Shown piece after piece: positions 1 to 8,019 of a stretch of 64,000 bases of DNA (positions within the stretch are counted from its first letter, which is position 1; every line of letters starts with the position of its first letter). The notes below the pieces were generated by a model that was given only the letters and a program-made list of their open reading frames with translations, did not search any database and was not told the origin of the DNA. The position numbers were made by a program, and so were the translations under genes. Origin of the DNA: Nocardia pneumoniae NBRC 100136 (GTDB taxonomy: Bacteria > Actinomycetota > Actinomycetes > Mycobacteriales > Mycobacteriaceae). The stretch spans positions 22,219-86,218 of the forward strand of contig NZ_BAGF01000054.1 in NCBI RefSeq assembly GCF_000308755.1, in the 5' to 3' direction.

Positions 1-1
1 T

Positions 2-337
2 CTCGTCGACGCCGCCCGAGCCGACGGCCAAGTCGAGCAGTTCATGCGCGAGTGGCTCGGCGTCCTGCTCGACTACGACCGGAATCACCATGCCGACCTG
101 GTGTACACGCTGAGCCGATATCTGGAATGCGGTGGCAACTACGACGACTCGGCCGCGGCGTTGCACATCCACCGCAGCACGCTGCGCTACCGCCTGGGGC
201 GCATCCGCGAGCTCACCGGCTTCGATCTGCGCGATGTCAACACCCGGTTCAACTTGCACGCCGCGACACGCGCATGGCAATTCCTGTCGCCGGTCGCGCC
301 GCCGACGTGGCCCGCCTCGGGGAAGCGGCCTCGGTGA
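2..337 (+). CDS. PucR/CdaR-type transcriptional regulator, C-terminal end (partial)
   Basis: This is the last 111 residues of a gene that begins outside the window; the frame is open to the left edge. The visible part carries the PucR-type C-terminal helix-turn-helix, seen as LSRYLECGGNYDDSAAALHI followed by HRSTLRYRLGRI. That pattern (Y/L-x-N-x4-A-A-L-x-I-H-R-x-T-x-x-Y-R-L-x-R-I) is diagnostic of the HTH_30 family, which includes PucR, CdaR and BldR-like activators, usually with an N-terminal sensory or GGDEF-like region. The family activates catabolic genes in response to small metabolites; the missing N terminus prevents any statement about the ligand. A small tail rich in Pro and Arg follows the HTH. 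Confidence 0.85.
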   Translation, partial: LVDAARADGQVEQFMREWLGVLLDYDRNHHADLVYTLSRYLECGGNYDDSAAALHIHRSTLRYRLGRIRELTGFDLRDVNTRFNLHAATRAWQFLSPVAPPTWPASGKRPR

Positions 338-406
338 GGACAGGCGTCGCCAGAATCGGTCGCGCCGGGGTGGACGCCCCGGGCGCGGCCGGTCCGGGCG
401 CTCCGG

Positions 407-1030
407 TCAGCGCCTGGGGCGCTCCGGGTCTTCCATCCCGTCGGACGACGTGACCTTTGGTTCCTGCATACCGAGATCGGCCGAGTCGACTGCGTACGGG
501 TCGGCGACCCGTTCGGGCTGGATCCGCATCGGGTCGCCGGTGGCGGGCATGCGCAGCGTCTCCTCTTCGGCCTCCAGGAACGTGCGCATCCGTGCCATCC
601 CGGCATCCTCCTGCTCGGCGCCGATATCGCAGCGTTCGTCCGAGCGCAGCATCCCCCTTTCGGCAGGCGGCCGCTGGTCCGGCAGCGGCTGCCTGCCGTA
701 GACGTCCCACGCCGCGCAGTCCGGATCGATCTGGTAGTGGTCGAACAGCTCCTGCTCGGCCTGCGGACTGATCTGCCCGTCATGGTCCAGCTGGGGCGCG
801 GACTTCACCGCCTCCTTCTCGACCTGTACCTGCAAGACGGCCGAGTCGGCGCGATGCTCGGCTCCGGCCAGCGGGACCAAGGCATCGGGGCTGAACAGCC
901 CGGTGGACACCGCGACCCAGGTGGGCGAACCGGAGTTGTTGTCCACATAGACCCGCTTGACCTTGCCGATCTTGGCGCCGCCGGGGTCGTACACAGAGCT
1001 GCCGATGAGCGTTTCCAGCATTTCGGTCAT
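407..1030 (-). CDS. PRC-barrel domain protein
   Basis: A 207-residue cytoplasmic protein. Residues 1-75 form a PRC-barrel: a short beta-rich module with the pattern L-I-G-S-x-V-Y-D-x-x-G-x-K-I-G-K-V, followed by the strand VYVDNNSGSPTWVAV. PRC barrels occur in RimM and in photosynthetic reaction centre H subunits, and stand-alone versions are common in actinobacteria as stress-associated proteins of unknown partner. The C-terminal half (about residues 90-207) is acidic, charged and probably disordered, ending in Pro/Arg. No membrane segment is seen. The start is the ATG at 1030, preceded by a GGAGGAACCC-like purine stretch. A 54-codon ORF lies just upstream in the same direction and could be cotranscribed. 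Confidence 0.8.
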   Translation of the reverse strand: MTEMLETLIGSSVYDPGGAKIGKVKRVYVDNNSGSPTWVAVSTGLFSPDALVPLAGAEHRADSAVLQVQVEKEAVKSAPQLDHDGQISPQAEQELFDHYQIDPDCAAWDVYGRQPLPDQRPPAERGMLRSDERCDIGAEQEDAGMARMRTFLEAEEETLRMPATGDPMRIQPERVADPYAVDSADLGMQEPKVTSSDGMEDPERPRR

Positions 1031-1110
1031 GGGTTCCTCCGCAGTTCGTTCGGTGCGATGCGCAGGCCGACAGAACGCGGCTGTACACCGCGCGTACCGA
1101 GAAAGGGGGT

Positions 1111-1275
1111 TCAGTCGCTTGTGGATCGATCGGCGCCGAGTCCGGCGTCGACGCGCTGTGTCCTGCGCGCCTTTCGCACCGGGTCATCGGCGGATTCACA
1201 CGCCAGATAGCGGCTGATGTCCAGCCGCTGGGTATCCTCGTCGAGCAGCGATTGCCGGTGGGAAACATCGAGCAT
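1111..1275 (-). CDS. Small hypothetical protein (54 aa)
   Basis: A short reading frame upstream of the PRC-barrel gene in the same direction. It starts MLDVSHRQSLLDEDTQRLDI and ends ADRSTSD. The ATG is preceded at good spacing by TAGGAG, a credible Shine-Dalgarno, which is the main reason for calling it. The product is hydrophilic, with no signal peptide or membrane helix and no recognised domain. It ends 80 bp before the PRC-barrel start. It could be a real small protein or a chance frame; codon third positions are GC-rich as in neighbours but the length is too short for this to be decisive. Confidence 0.4.
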   Translation of the reverse strand: MLDVSHRQSLLDEDTQRLDISRYLACESADDPVRKARRTQRVDAGLGADRSTSD

Positions 1276-1433
1276 GACGTGCTCCTACCCAGTTGTGCAT
1301 GGTCCCGGCCCAGCACCGGGTCGGGTCGATCAGCTACAGGGTGGCAACTACCCGTCATCCGCTCGATCAAACCGAACCAGCGGTGATTTCAGCGGATCAG
1401 CACAGCGGAATCTGCAATGCAGCAATCATTGCG

Positions 1434-3008
1434 CTACCTACTGGGGGTGTGGCGTGCCGCAGGATGCGCCTGTCCGCCCTCGATCAGGATCAGCTCCGCC
1501 AGCCTGCTGCGGAACCGAAAGACCTTGCCCCGATGGTCGACTTCGCCGTCGGTCGCCAGCGAGACCGGTTCGTCGGCCACCCGGACCTCCAGCCGGGACA
1601 CCCGGCGGTGGACATAGGTGGCGGAGTACCCCAACGTGCCCGTGAACGTCGCCGAGATCAGGCGCAACCGCGACAACGGGACATCCGCGCGGAGGTAGCG
1701 GACGTCGAGCGTGCCGCCGTGCAGCCTCGGGCGCGCCATCGGTACCTGGTCGGCCGGCTGGTAGGTGCCGTTTCCGACGAACAGCATCCACAGCGCGATG
1801 CGCGTGCCGTCCACGGTGACCCGCAGTGGCTGCGCGCGGAACAGCACGCGCACCATGGCGATTCCCGCGGCGGGCCACTTTCCGACCCGGCGCTGCCAGC
1901 GCTCCCGGATGCGGACGAAATCGGGATACCCGCCGAGGCTGGCGGTATTGACGAAGACTCGTTCGCCTGCGTCGTCGAGACGCACCTCGGCCACGTCGAC
2001 GCGGACCGCATCGCCCGCCTCCAGCGCGGCGAAGGTCACCTCGGGATCCTCCACCCCCGCGTCCCTGGCGAAATGGTTCAGTGTGCCGCCCGCGAAGACC
2101 GCGAGCGGCAACCCGTGCCGCACCGCGTACTGCGCGACGGTGGACACCGTTCCGTCGCCGCCGACGACGCCGAGCGCGACGATGTCCTCGCGCCCCACCA
2201 TCTGCTCGACCCGCTCTTCGACATCCTCCGCGCCGCCGATCTCCAGCACCGTGGCGGCGGGCAGTCGCTCGCGCAGCACGGCGAGCACGTCGTCGCCCGT
2301 TCCCGCCTGCGGGTTGCCGATCAGCAGGAGTCCGGCGCCACCGGGCAGCGGCTCGATGTGTTCGACCGGGCCGAGGGTGGCGGGTTCGTCGTCGCGCACC
2401 GCCCACCACCGGCTGGTGACCAGCGCGACCGCGCCGCCGAACAGCGCACCGGCCACGACATCGGACGGCCAGTGCACGCCGATGTGCACCCGCGAGTACG
2501 CGACCGCGGCGGCGACCGGAGCCACCACGGCGCCCGCCACGGGGGATTCCAGTGCGAGTCCCGCGGCGAACGCGGCGGCCGAGGCCGAATGTCCGGACGG
2601 GAACGACGACGACACCGGCGGAGCGACCAACCTGCGCACGAAGGGAACGGATTCGTCGGGTGGACGACGGCGCGGAAACAGCGGTTTGGCGATCCCGTTG
2701 GCCACGCCGCTGGCGACGCCCAGCGCGAGCAGACCACGCACCGCGCCGCGACGAGCCGAGCGGTCTCCCGCGGCGAACAGAACCGCGCCGAGCGCGATCC
2801 ACAGGCGGTTCTTGTCGGCCGCGGTGCTCAACGCTTTCAGCACCCGATCCGCCCGCGTCGGCCGGACACGCGCGCTGCGATCGACCAACCAGCGATCCAG
2901 GCCGCGCGCCAGACCGGCGACGCGCCCACTGTCGCGGCTGCCAGTCGAAAGAAACCGCATTCGCCGAAGCCTACCGATTTGCCTTGGCGACGTGTCCGGC
3001 ATGGGCAA
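1434..3008 (-). CDS. PAP2 phosphatase / diacylglycerol kinase fusion protein
   Basis: A 524-residue fusion. Residues about 60-200 are a membrane-embedded PAP2-type lipid phosphatase with the full signature: K108-x6-R115-P116, PSGH at 137-140, and S172-R173-x5-H179-x3-D183. Residues about 225-515 are a DAGK/sphingosine-kinase-like domain, with GNPQAG at 231-236, a GGDGT nucleotide-binding motif near 290 and GGTLNHFARD near 315. Both catalytic cores look intact, so the enzyme could interconvert phosphatidate-type lipids and their dephosphorylated forms; such fusions are known in actinobacteria. Several in-frame starts exist (codons 1, 3 and 17); the first ATG is used but Shine-Dalgarno support is weak. 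It is transcribed alone, with about 200 bp to the next gene. Confidence 0.9.
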   Translation of the reverse strand: MPMPDTSPRQIGRLRRMRFLSTGSRDSGRVAGLARGLDRWLVDRSARVRPTRADRVLKALSTAADKNRLWIALGAVLFAAGDRSARRGAVRGLLALGVASGVANGIAKPLFPRRRPPDESVPFVRRLVAPPVSSSFPSGHSASAAAFAAGLALESPVAGAVVAPVAAAVAYSRVHIGVHWPSDVVAGALFGGAVALVTSRWWAVRDDEPATLGPVEHIEPLPGGAGLLLIGNPQAGTGDDVLAVLRERLPAATVLEIGGAEDVEERVEQMVGREDIVALGVVGGDGTVSTVAQYAVRHGLPLAVFAGGTLNHFARDAGVEDPEVTFAALEAGDAVRVDVAEVRLDDAGERVFVNTASLGGYPDFVRIRERWQRRVGKWPAAGIAMVRVLFRAQPLRVTVDGTRIALWMLFVGNGTYQPADQVPMARPRLHGGTLDVRYLRADVPLSRLRLISATFTGTLGYSATYVHRRVSRLEVRVADEPVSLATDGEVDHRGKVFRFRSRLAELILIEGGQAHPAARHTPSR

Positions 3009-3213
3009 TTGCCCTGCCGAGCAGCGTGATCGGATCCGCTGACGGTATCTGCCCGCGCCGCGCCTGGACGGTACCCCAATTCAGTGCACGGATGTACTCT
3101 GATCTTCAAACCGAAATGACCTTGAACGACAAGAAGAAGGGATGGACCATCCATGCCGACACCCCATTCAGCACACAGTCATGCACTGAACATCACGTGA
3201 CGGTCGGGGCCTG

Positions 3214-3414
3214 ATGGAACACACGAGTGAGCTGGCACAAGAACTCGCGGCGGCGGCACGACGGCACGGTTCGGCGATAGCGGGGATCGTCGGCTCCGCC
3301 GCGCGTAAGGCGTCCTGGGAGGTGCTCGACCTGGTGGCCGAGAGCCGCGAACTGGTCGGTGCGGCCCTCCGCGCCAGGGCCGAAGACCTGCGCGGCCGGG
3401 ACCGGACGCGCTGA
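3214..3414 (+). CDS. Small hypothetical protein (66 aa), convergent with pspM
   Basis: A 66-residue frame ending 10 bp before the 3' end of pspM on the other strand. It starts MEHTSELAQELAAAARRHGS and is predicted to be almost entirely amphipathic alpha-helix rich in Ala, Arg and Glu, without membrane segments. Third-position GC and the convergent fit with pspM favour a genuine gene, but the Shine-Dalgarno upstream of the ATG is poor and no family is recognised. In M. tuberculosis a different gene (pspN) follows pspM; this is not that gene. Confidence 0.45.
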   Translation: MEHTSELAQELAAAARRHGSAIAGIVGSAARKASWEVLDLVAESRELVGAALRARAEDLRGRDRTR

Positions 3415-3424
3415 GCCGGATCGA

Positions 3425-4315
3425 TCAGATCGGTGGTTGCGGCGACGCGGGCACCGATCGGTCGGCGACCTCGGTGAGGGCCTGAGCCCATCCGTCCAGC
3501 CGGTCGGAGGCATGCCGGAGGTCCGCGACGATGGTGTCGAAGTTGTGCCGCACCACGGTGTTCTCGGGGACCGCGAGAATCCGGCCCGCGGCGGCGACGA
3601 CCTGTTCGTACTCCGCCACGCCGGTTTCGAGCCGGTCGAGGACGAGTCGCAGGTTCTCGGTGAGCGCCACGGCGGCAGGCGAATTCGCGCGGCCCATCGC
3701 GGCGAGCCCCTGCTCCATGGCCGTGATGTCGGCGGCGAGCGCATGCAGCGCCGCCGCGCCCGAGGCGGCCGTCTCCAGCATGTCCGCCAACTCGTCTTGC
3801 GGCAGCCGCCGCGAACGGGCGATCTGCGTACCCAATCCGTGTAATGCCTTCTCCGCCCGCACCAATCGCGCGATCGGCGGACGTGCGTTCGACCACGGCG
3901 GCGGCTGCTTGCGCGGGATGAACGCGGCCTGCGGCAGCGGAGCGCCGCGCAGCCGCAGATACCGGCGCGTGCTCAGCGCCGCACCGGTCACCAGCGCGAC
4001 CGCGCCGCCGCCGACCATGACCACGGCCCAGACCGGCGCCGAAATGACTACCAGCCCCACCGTTCCCGCCGTGGTGAGGCCGGAGACGGTGCCGAGTTGA
4101 AAGCTGCGGCGGCGAGCCCTGCGGCGGCGGCGCAACTCCCGCTCCCGCGGATCGGCCCAGCGCCGCACCGCGACCAGTGCGTTCTCGCCGACTTCCCGAA
4201 TGCTGTCCGGTAGGCTGCCCGGCTGCGGCGCGAGCGCGGCCTGCGCCCGGATCAGCGCGGACCCGCGCGGGCGCCACGTTTCGATCCGCCGCTCGCGAAA
4301 TGCACTGCCGCTCAT
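3425..4315 (-). CDS. pspM: Phage shock envelope-stress protein PspM
   Basis: A 296-residue membrane protein lying downstream of pspA, the position of Rv2743c (PspM) in M. tuberculosis. Residues about 1-70 are basic and cytoplasmic, residues about 72-118 form two closely spaced transmembrane helices (a hairpin containing GLVVISAPVWAVVMVGG), and the remaining 170 residues form a long helical, coiled-coil-like cytoplasmic domain. In mycobacteria PspM anchors PspA at the membrane and works with ClgR to maintain envelope homeostasis; the same role is inferred here from order and topology. The gap to pspA is 213 bp and contains a 63-bp inverted-repeat element. Confidence 0.85.
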   Translation of the reverse strand: MSGSAFRERRIETWRPRGSALIRAQAALAPQPGSLPDSIREVGENALVAVRRWADPRERELRRRRRARRRSFQLGTVSGLTTAGTVGLVVISAPVWAVVMVGGGAVALVTGAALSTRRYLRLRGAPLPQAAFIPRKQPPPWSNARPPIARLVRAEKALHGLGTQIARSRRLPQDELADMLETAASGAAALHALAADITAMEQGLAAMGRANSPAAVALTENLRLVLDRLETGVAEYEQVVAAAGRILAVPENTVVRHNFDTIVADLRHASDRLDGWAQALTEVADRSVPASPQPPI

Positions 4316-4329
4316 GCTGTATCCATTCC

Positions 4330-4392
4330 GGCATGAGCGGGGCCTTCCATGGTCACGCTCCGCTGCCGCCTCCAGGCCTGACCGCTCATGCC
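4330..4392. repeat. Inverted-repeat element between pspA and pspM
   Basis: GGCATGAGCGG at 4330-4340 is matched exactly by CCGCTCATGCC at 4382-4392, with further pairing just inside (GGCCT and AGGCC). The loop holds ACGCTCCGCTGCCGCCTCCAG. It would form a stable hairpin in the pspA-pspM intergenic RNA and could act as a processing or attenuation site, lowering pspM relative to pspA. A related loop sequence (ACGCTCCGCCTCCAG) sits inside another hairpin at about 30194-30248. Confidence 0.6.
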
Positions 4393-4528
4393 TTCTCTCC
4401 CACCGGTCGCGCGCATCGGACGAACTCGGGTCCGACCTGGCCGACGGCCGGCCGGTCGGGTACCCGTGCCATGTCCTTCAGTGAAGCAGCCCCCACCGAC
4501 ACATCCTCGCCGAATGTCCCTCCGCTGG

Positions 4529-5350
4529 CTACTGCTGCGCGGCCTGCCCCTTGTTCATCTGCGGCTGCGCCGCGTTGGGCTGCGCCGGATTGATAGCGGT
4601 CTGGGCGCCACCGGCGGGCAGCTGGTCGCCGCGCATGGACGCGCGGATCTGTTCGAGCTTGCTGTGCCCGGCCATCTGAATGCTGGCCTGCTGCACCTCG
4701 AGCATGCGGCCCTGCACCGAGTTCTGCGCGAGTTCGGCGGCGCCGAGCGCGTTGGCGTAGCGGCGCTCGATCTTCTCGCGCACCGCGTCCAGGCTCGGCG
4801 TGGTGCCCGGCGCGGACAACGTCGAATCCATCTGCTGCAACGACGCGGAGACCTGCTCCTGCATCTTGGCCTGCTCCAGCTGGCTGAGCAGCTTGGTCCG
4901 CTCGGCGACCTTCTGCTGCAGCAGCATCGCGTTCTGCTCCACGGCCTTCTTGGCCTGGGCCGCGGCCTGCAGCGACTGATCGTGCAGCACCTTCAGGTCT
5001 TCGACGGCCTGCTCGGCGGTGACCAGCTGGGCGGCGAACGCCTCGGCGGCGTTCGTGTACTGGATCGCCTTCTCGGTGTCGCCCGCCGCGGTGGCCTGAT
5101 CGGCCAGCAACACGGCTTGGCGCGCGTTGGCGTTGAGCTTCTCGACCTCGTCCAGCTGCCGGTTGAGCTTCATCTCCAGCTGGCGCTGGTTGCCGATGAC
5201 CGACGCGGCCTGCTGCGAAAGGGCCTGGTGCTGCCGCTGGGCTTCCTCGATAGCCTGCTGAATCTGGACCTTCGGATCCGCGTGCTCCTCGATCTTGGCG
5301 TCGAAGAGGGCCATCAGGTACTTCCAGGCCTTGACGAACGGATTAGCCAT
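4529..5350 (-). CDS. pspA: Phage shock protein A (PspA/IM30 family)
   Basis: A 273-residue peripheral membrane protein of the PspA/IM30/ESCRT-III-like family, starting MANPFVKAWKYLMALFDAKI. The N-terminal amphipathic helix is followed by an almost continuous coiled coil to about residue 220, then a flexible tail rich in Gln, Pro and Asn. It corresponds to the M. tuberculosis 35 kDa antigen (Rv2744c). The family stabilises stressed membranes by forming oligomeric scaffolds and can bind ClgR to restrain it. It lies downstream of clgR and upstream of pspM on the same strand, forming the clgR-pspA-pspM operon. The C-terminal tail is longer than in E. coli PspA, as usual for actinobacteria. Confidence 0.95.
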   Translation of the reverse strand: MANPFVKAWKYLMALFDAKIEEHADPKVQIQQAIEEAQRQHQALSQQAASVIGNQRQLEMKLNRQLDEVEKLNANARQAVLLADQATAAGDTEKAIQYTNAAEAFAAQLVTAEQAVEDLKVLHDQSLQAAAQAKKAVEQNAMLLQQKVAERTKLLSQLEQAKMQEQVSASLQQMDSTLSAPGTTPSLDAVREKIERRYANALGAAELAQNSVQGRMLEVQQASIQMAGHSKLEQIRASMRGDQLPAGGAQTAINPAQPNAAQPQMNKGQAAQQ

Positions 5351-5550
5351 CGATTGATCCCGCCTCCATCTGACATGCCGCGCCCCTGGCGCGACTCCAG
5401 TGCGCGACCGTCACGCACTCGATATGTGCCTATCCTCCACCATGTGCCACCCCGGCCGGGCGAGCCCGGCCCGAACGACGCCTTACGGAGAATCTATCCG
5501 CTTTTCGCATCGGCCCGCAGCGTTGCCGGGACGGCCACGTCGCATGCCGG

Positions 5551-6000
5551 TCAGATCCCCTTCACCAGAACCAGCATGTCCGCTCGCGGCGCCGGAATGA
5601 CGATCCTGGTGTCTTCGGCCAGCGGCAGCGGCGCGGCCCCGGCCGCCGACATGGAGGCGGAGGCCGGTGCGGGCTCGGCGGTCGCCGCGGAATCGGCGGC
5701 GGCCTCCTCCGGCTCGACCGCTGTGGGCGCGGTGGCGTTCTCCGCGTCCGCGCCGACCGGCAATCCGTCGGCGCCCGCCATGATCGTGCTCACATCCCAC
5801 AGCACCCGCGACAGCGGCACGTCCAGCGCCTCGCAGATGGCGGCGAGCAGTTCACTCGACGCCTCTTTGCGACCTCGCTCGACCTCGGAGAGATAGCCCA
5901 GGCTCACCCGCGCCGACGTGGACACCTCGCGCAGGGTCCGGTTCTGGGCGAGACGAGCACGCCGCAGACTGTCCCCGATCGCCTCTCGCAGCAGCGTCAT
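5551..6000 (-). CDS. clgR: Transcriptional regulator ClgR
   Basis: A 149-residue Xre-type regulator. The helix-turn-helix occupies residues about 5-60 (LREAIGDSLRRARLAQNRTL, then SLGYLSEVERGRKEASSELL), followed by a linker and a tail rich in Ala, Glu and Ser. ClgR activates clp protease genes and the psp genes in actinobacteria and is itself degraded by Clp. The start is the ATG at 6000, preceded by AAGGAG; an upstream in-frame ATG would add 24 residues unlike the family. A perfect SigE-type promoter lies 72-99 bp upstream. It leads the clgR-pspA-pspM operon. The C-terminal tail ends LVKGI, with hydrophobic residues typical of a Clp degron. Confidence 0.93.
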   Translation of the reverse strand: MTLLREAIGDSLRRARLAQNRTLREVSTSARVSLGYLSEVERGRKEASSELLAAICEALDVPLSRVLWDVSTIMAGADGLPVGADAENATAPTAVEPEEAAADSAATAEPAPASASMSAAGAAPLPLAEDTRIVIPAPRADMLVLVKGI

Positions 6001-6071
6001 CTCGTTCTCCTTCGCTCCCGGTCGCCGGGCCGACGCGATTCGTGACCCCACGCATGCCGTTCTTTCTCGCA

Positions 6072-6099
6072 CAACGTCGGAGCGGGGCCGGTTGGTTCC
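6072..6099 (-). promoter_or_regulatory. SigE-type (ECF) promoter of clgR-pspA-pspM
   Basis: On the minus strand GGAACC (6094-6099) is followed after 17 nt by CGTTG (6072-6076). This matches the mycobacterial SigE consensus GGAAC-N16-19-CGTT exactly. In M. tuberculosis the clgR-psp operon is SigE-dependent, so the match sits where established biology predicts. It gives a 5' leader of roughly 65 nt before the clgR ATG. Confidence 0.8.
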
Positions 6100-6106
6100 C
6101 GCCGGG

Positions 6107-6628
6107 CTAACCGCCGCGCCCGGCGCGGCCGACCGAACCCGTCTCCCGCACGCAGCGCAGCAATTCGGATACCGCCGTGCGTGTTGCGCCGATTCTGATC
6201 GTCCACCGGTCGCCGGGGAGTTTCAACCGCACCACTTCGGAATGGACCGGACCAGCGACGCCGAGGAAGACCGTGCCGACCGGGTGACCGTCCTGCGAAT
6301 CCGGGCCTGCGACCCCGGTCAGCGCCACACCCCAGTCCGCGCCGCATCTGGTGCGCGCGCCGACGGCCAGCTGCTCGGCGGTGCTGGCCGCGACCGGGCC
6401 TTCCGTCGCGAGCACGTCCGCGTCGACGCCTCCGAGACTGTGTTTGAGATCGGTGGCGTACACCACCAACCCGCCGCGCAGCACGGCGCTGGCGCCGGGA
6501 ACCCCGGCGATCGCGGCGGCCAGCAGACCGGCGGTCAGCGATTCGGCGGTCGCGACGGTTTGCCGCGCTGTCACCAGCGCCCGCACGAGGTCGGCGGCGG
6601 GCACCTGGGCAACGAGCGGATCGGTCAT
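6107..6628 (-). CDS. cinA: CinA C-terminal domain / nicotinamide-nucleotide amidase
   Basis: A 173-residue stand-alone CinA C-terminal domain (PncC type), an amidase deamidating nicotinamide mononucleotide in pyridine-nucleotide salvage. Visible family motifs are ATAESLTAGLLAAAIAGVPG, the GGLVVYATDLKHSLGGV strand region, and GVALTGVAGPDSQDGHPVGT, the conserved G-x-A-G-P glycine loop. The N-terminal MoCF-like domain of long CinA proteins is absent, as in PncC of E. coli. The ATG at 6628 overlaps the pgsA stop codon (ATGA), so the two are translationally coupled. ClgR follows on the same strand after a promoter. Confidence 0.9.
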   Translation of the reverse strand: MTDPLVAQVPAADLVRALVTARQTVATAESLTAGLLAAAIAGVPGASAVLRGGLVVYATDLKHSLGGVDADVLATEGPVAASTAEQLAVGARTRCGADWGVALTGVAGPDSQDGHPVGTVFLGVAGPVHSEVVRLKLPGDRWTIRIGATRTAVSELLRCVRETGSVGRAGRGG

Positions 6629-7284
6629 GCGCCGCGCGTGCGGCCCGGTGCGCCGGCCAACCACACCCTGGCCGCCTGGCCGACGTAGTCCAGCCCGGTG
6701 GCCACGGTCAGCGCGACGGCCAGATACATCAGCGCCATCCCCAGGTCGGCGAACCAGCCCGACAACGGCAACAGCAGCAGGGCGATCGCCAGGGACTGCA
6801 CCAGGGTCTTCAGCTTGCCGCCGCGTCCGGCGGGAATCACCCCGCGTCGCACCACCACCAGCCGCAGCAGCGTCACGCCGACCTCGCGACCGCAGATGAC
6901 GATCGTGATCCACCAGGCGAGGTCACCGAGCAGCGACAGGCCGATCACCGCGGACCCGATGAGCGCCTTGTCCGCGATGGGGTCAGCGAGCTTGCCGAAA
7001 TCCGTGACCAAACCGTATTTGCGAGCGAGTTGCCCGTCGAACCGATCGGTGATGGCGGCGAGGCCGAACAGCGCGGCGGCGGTGATCCGCCAGCCCGTCT
7101 GATCACCCCCGCCGACGAACAGCGTCACGACGAACAGCGGGACGATCGCGATGCGCAGCATGGTGAGCACGTTCGCGATGTTCAGCAGCGGCGCCCCCGC
7201 CTCGGTCTGGGCGGTCGCGAACCCGGGCCGGACCGGGCCGGGCGCGGTCCAGGGACGGTCCGTCTCCTCTGGTTGCACACTCAT
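6625..7284 (-). CDS. pgsA: CDP-alcohol phosphatidyltransferase (phosphatidylglycerophosphate synthase type)
   Basis: A 219-residue integral membrane enzyme that transfers a phosphatidyl group from CDP-diacylglycerol to an alcohol such as glycerol-3-phosphate. The complete signature D-x2-D-G-x2-A-R-x8-G-x3-D-x3-D is present (DRFDGQLAR, then GKLADPIAD). Several transmembrane helices follow. The first 30 residues are an acidic, Pro-rich cytoplasmic tail. It corresponds to PgsA3 (Rv2746c) next to clgR in M. tuberculosis; whether it makes phosphatidylglycerophosphate or another lipid is not certain from sequence. Its stop overlaps the cinA start. Confidence 0.92.
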   Translation of the reverse strand: MSVQPEETDRPWTAPGPVRPGFATAQTEAGAPLLNIANVLTMLRIAIVPLFVVTLFVGGGDQTGWRITAAALFGLAAITDRFDGQLARKYGLVTDFGKLADPIADKALIGSAVIGLSLLGDLAWWITIVICGREVGVTLLRLVVVRRGVIPAGRGGKLKTLVQSLAIALLLLPLSGWFADLGMALMYLAVALTVATGLDYVGQAARVWLAGAPGRTRGA

Positions 7285-7426
7285 CGCGCCGCCTCGCCCG
7301 CGGCCGGCCGCGTCATGGCCGCCCCGTCATCCCGTCGCGCTGCCCGGCGCGATGCGGTGAGCGGGACGACTGGATCTGCGGCACACGTTCAGACTATCGG
7401 TAGCCGGGCCGACTACTGTGCACCCC

Positions 7427-7993
7427 ATGACCTCTCGGGGACCATTAGGTGGTTCGACCAGCGACGCGCACCCGGGCGCGGCCTCCGCCGCGCAGACCTC
7501 CGTCCCGGTCGTGCGACGCGCCCGAACCTCCGACGTGCCCGAGATCAAGCGCCTCGTCGACGTGTACGCCGGGCGCATCCTGCTGGAGAAGAACCTGGTC
7601 ACGCTGTACGAGGCGGTGCAGGAGTTCTGGGTCGCGGAACTGGACGGCCGCGTCGTCGGCTGCGGCGCCCTGCACGTGTTGTGGGCCGATCTGGGCGAGG
7701 TGCGCACCGTCGCGGTGCATCCCGACGTGAAGGGCGCCGGTGTGGGCAAGCTCATCGTGCAGCGGCTGATCGCGGTCGCGCGCGAACTGGAGCTGCAGCG
7801 GCTGTTCGTGCTGACCTTCGAGGTGGAGTTCTTCGGCAGGCACGGTTTCGTGGAGATCGACGGCACGCCGGTGACCGCCGAGGTGTACGCGGAGATGTGC
7901 CGGTCCTACGACACCGGCGTCGCGGAATTCCTCGATCTCAGCTATGTGAAGCCGAACACCCTCGGCAATACTCGAATGCTGCTGACGCTTTGA
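7427..7993 (+). CDS. argA: N-acetylglutamate synthase (GNAT type)
   Basis: A GNAT-fold acetyltransferase of 188 residues using the ATG at 7427 (a GTG three codons upstream is possible). After a disordered leader of about 28 residues the core carries RTVAVHPDVKGAGVGKLIVQ, the acetyl-CoA binding loop R/Q-x-x-G-x-G/A. The preceding segment VDVYAGRILLEKNLVTLYEA and the later FEVEFFGRHGFVEIDGTPVT are typical of the short actinobacterial N-acetylglutamate synthase (Rv2747), which makes the first arginine-pathway intermediate without the amino acid kinase domain of E. coli ArgA. It diverges from pgsA, with a 142 bp intergenic region. Confidence 0.9.
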   Translation: MTSRGPLGGSTSDAHPGAASAAQTSVPVVRRARTSDVPEIKRLVDVYAGRILLEKNLVTLYEAVQEFWVAELDGRVVGCGALHVLWADLGEVRTVAVHPDVKGAGVGKLIVQRLIAVARELELQRLFVLTFEVEFFGRHGFVEIDGTPVTAEVYAEMCRSYDTGVAEFLDLSYVKPNTLGNTRMLLTL

Positions 7994-8019
7994 GCCCGTC
8001 CCCACAGGAAGCGATACCC

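Noticed and set aside
1293..3029. Plus-strand frame of 578 codons opposite the PAP2/kinase fusion
   Set aside because: Shadow frame with no domain; the minus strand has complete PAP2 and DAGK motifs.
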